NCBI GenBank assembly: GCA_016795075.1
Contig: JAEUIP010000014.1
Span: 1 to 35,118 of the forward strand
Direction of reading: 5' to 3'
From: Planctomycetaceae bacterium
GTDB lineage: Bacteria; Planctomycetota; Planctomycetia; Pirellulales; Pirellulaceae
DNA: 35,118 nucleotides
Positions 34,437 through 35,118 of this stretch are shown in pieces. The number at the start of each line of letters is the position of its first letter. The stretch's first letter is position 1. Under the pieces are notes generated by a model. It had not been told where the DNA came from and did not search any database. It saw only the letters and a program-made list of their open reading frames with translations. The position numbers and the translations under genes were made by a program.

Positions 34437-35118
34437 ATGTTGATGCGACGACAACCCCACTTGGAACACATGCAATTTACTCACACCGTCCCTTACGGGG
34501 CAATCTTGAGCGAAGACGGCGTCCAGTTTTTGGTGTTCAGCCGAAACGCCACTTCGATGAAACTGCTCCTGTATAAAGACGTGGACGATTTGGACCCCCA
34601 TCGCGTGATCACGTTCCGACCGGAAGTCGATCGTTGGGGCGATATCTGGGGTTTGTTTGTCCCGGGTCTAAAGGCCGGTCAACTGTATCATTTTCAAGCG
34701 GACGGTCCCTTCGAACCGGAGAATGGGCACCGCTTTGATCCCAAAGCTCGTTTGATTGATCCGTATGCAAAGGCCTTGGCTGGTACCTTCATGGATAGCA
34801 GCGATGGCATTACGCGACCGCCAAAGTGTGTGGTCGTGGACGATCACTTCGATTGGTCGGGCGATCGACATATCCGCCGCAGCTTGTCGGAGACGGTGAT
34901 TTACGAGATGCATGTCCGGGGCTTCACGCAGCATGCTTCTTCGGGCGTCAAACATCCGGGGACGTATTTGGGCGTGATCGACAAGATCCCGTACTTGAAG
35001 AGTTTGGGGGTCACGGCGGTCGAGTTGCTGCCGATCCATCCGATCGCCGACGAGCAGCATTTGGTAAGCCGAGGGTTGCGCAACTATTGGGGCTATAGCT
35101 CCATCAACTTCTTCGCGG
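34437..35118 (+). CDS. glgX: Glycogen debranching enzyme GlgX (isoamylase type), 5' part
   Basis: The first 227 codons are present and the gene runs off the window. The N-terminal part (about 12-110) is a CBM48 beta-sandwich with VPYGAILSEDGVQFLVFSRN and WGLFVPGLKAGQLYHFQADG. The GH13 barrel starts at about 152 with ETVIYEMHVRGFTQ and continues with YLGVIDKIPYLKSLGVTAVE and LLPIHP, as in GlgX and isoamylases that cut alpha-1,6 branches of glycogen. The catalytic residues lie beyond the window. ATGs at 34437, 34443 and 34470 are all in frame. I chose the first because a stop lies just upstream of it and TGAGG is 10 bases away, but 34470 is also possible. It is divergent from the envelope cluster. 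Whether other glycogen genes follow cannot be seen. Confidence 0.9.
   Translation, partial: MLMRRQPHLEHMQFTHTVPYGAILSEDGVQFLVFSRNATSMKLLLYKDVDDLDPHRVITFRPEVDRWGDIWGLFVPGLKAGQLYHFQADGPFEPENGHRFDPKARLIDPYAKALAGTFMDSSDGITRPPKCVVVDDHFDWSGDRHIRRSLSETVIYEMHVRGFTQHASSGVKHPGTYLGVIDKIPYLKSLGVTAVELLPIHPIADEQHLVSRGLRNYWGYSSINFFA

Noticed and set aside
34196-34576. 126-residue plus-strand frame before and across the glgX start
   Set aside because: It overlaps the well-supported CBM48 coding region in another frame and shows no protein features.

Overview
The window looks like a chromosomal piece of a planctomycete, most likely Pirellulales. The evidence is the combination of three large Ser/Thr kinases with WD40 or TPR sensor regions, ECF-type sigma factors divergently paired with kinases, a DUF1080 protein, a PEP-CTERM protein built from T5SS/PEP-CTERM repeats, weak Shine-Dalgarno use with TTG starts, and an LptD/LptF outer-membrane export set. 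This placement rests on gene content, not on a phylogenetic marker. No tRNA, rRNA, CRISPR array or intact transposase gene was seen.

Layout. 1-2823 (-): a membrane-anchored Ser/Thr kinase with a TPR-type C-terminus, cut by the window edge. 3060-4223 (+): an exported DUF1080 protein. 4313-7912 (-): a large exported beta-repeat PEP-CTERM protein. 8037-19058: two mirrored signalling modules, each a short sigma factor divergent from a large kinase. The modules face each other across a lipoprotein gene: sigma (-), WD40 kinase (+), lipoprotein (-), TPR kinase (-), sigma (+). 19139-20488 (-): two small membrane proteins, a DUF4870/Tic20-like protein and a zinc-ribbon protein. 20860-28107 (+): recC and recB, with all nuclease residues in RecB but no recD beside them. 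28108-29192: a gene-free stretch holding two inverted copies of a multi-hairpin repeat and a 10-bp-period repeat. 29193-33865 (-): an envelope cluster, transcribed LptF/G permease, LptD-like barrel, DgkA-like kinase. 33866-34436: a gene-free stretch with a nested palindromic element resembling a MITE or REPIN. 34437-35118 (+): the start of a glycogen debranching enzyme.

How the genes work together. The central part reads as signal transduction: the two kinases share an N-terminal domain and a kinase domain but end in different sensor regions, and each is paired with a closely related sigma factor. A conserved block of about 35-40 bp lies 80-90 bp upstream of the lipoprotein and DUF4870 genes, which flank the second kinase/sigma pair, so both may belong to one regulon. 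The right part is housekeeping: double-strand-break repair (RecBC), outer-membrane lipid transport (LptF/G, LptD, DgkA) and glycogen use (GlgX). The most unusual non-coding signals are the covarying inverted hairpin repeats at 28303-28855 and the nested palindrome at 33939-34083.
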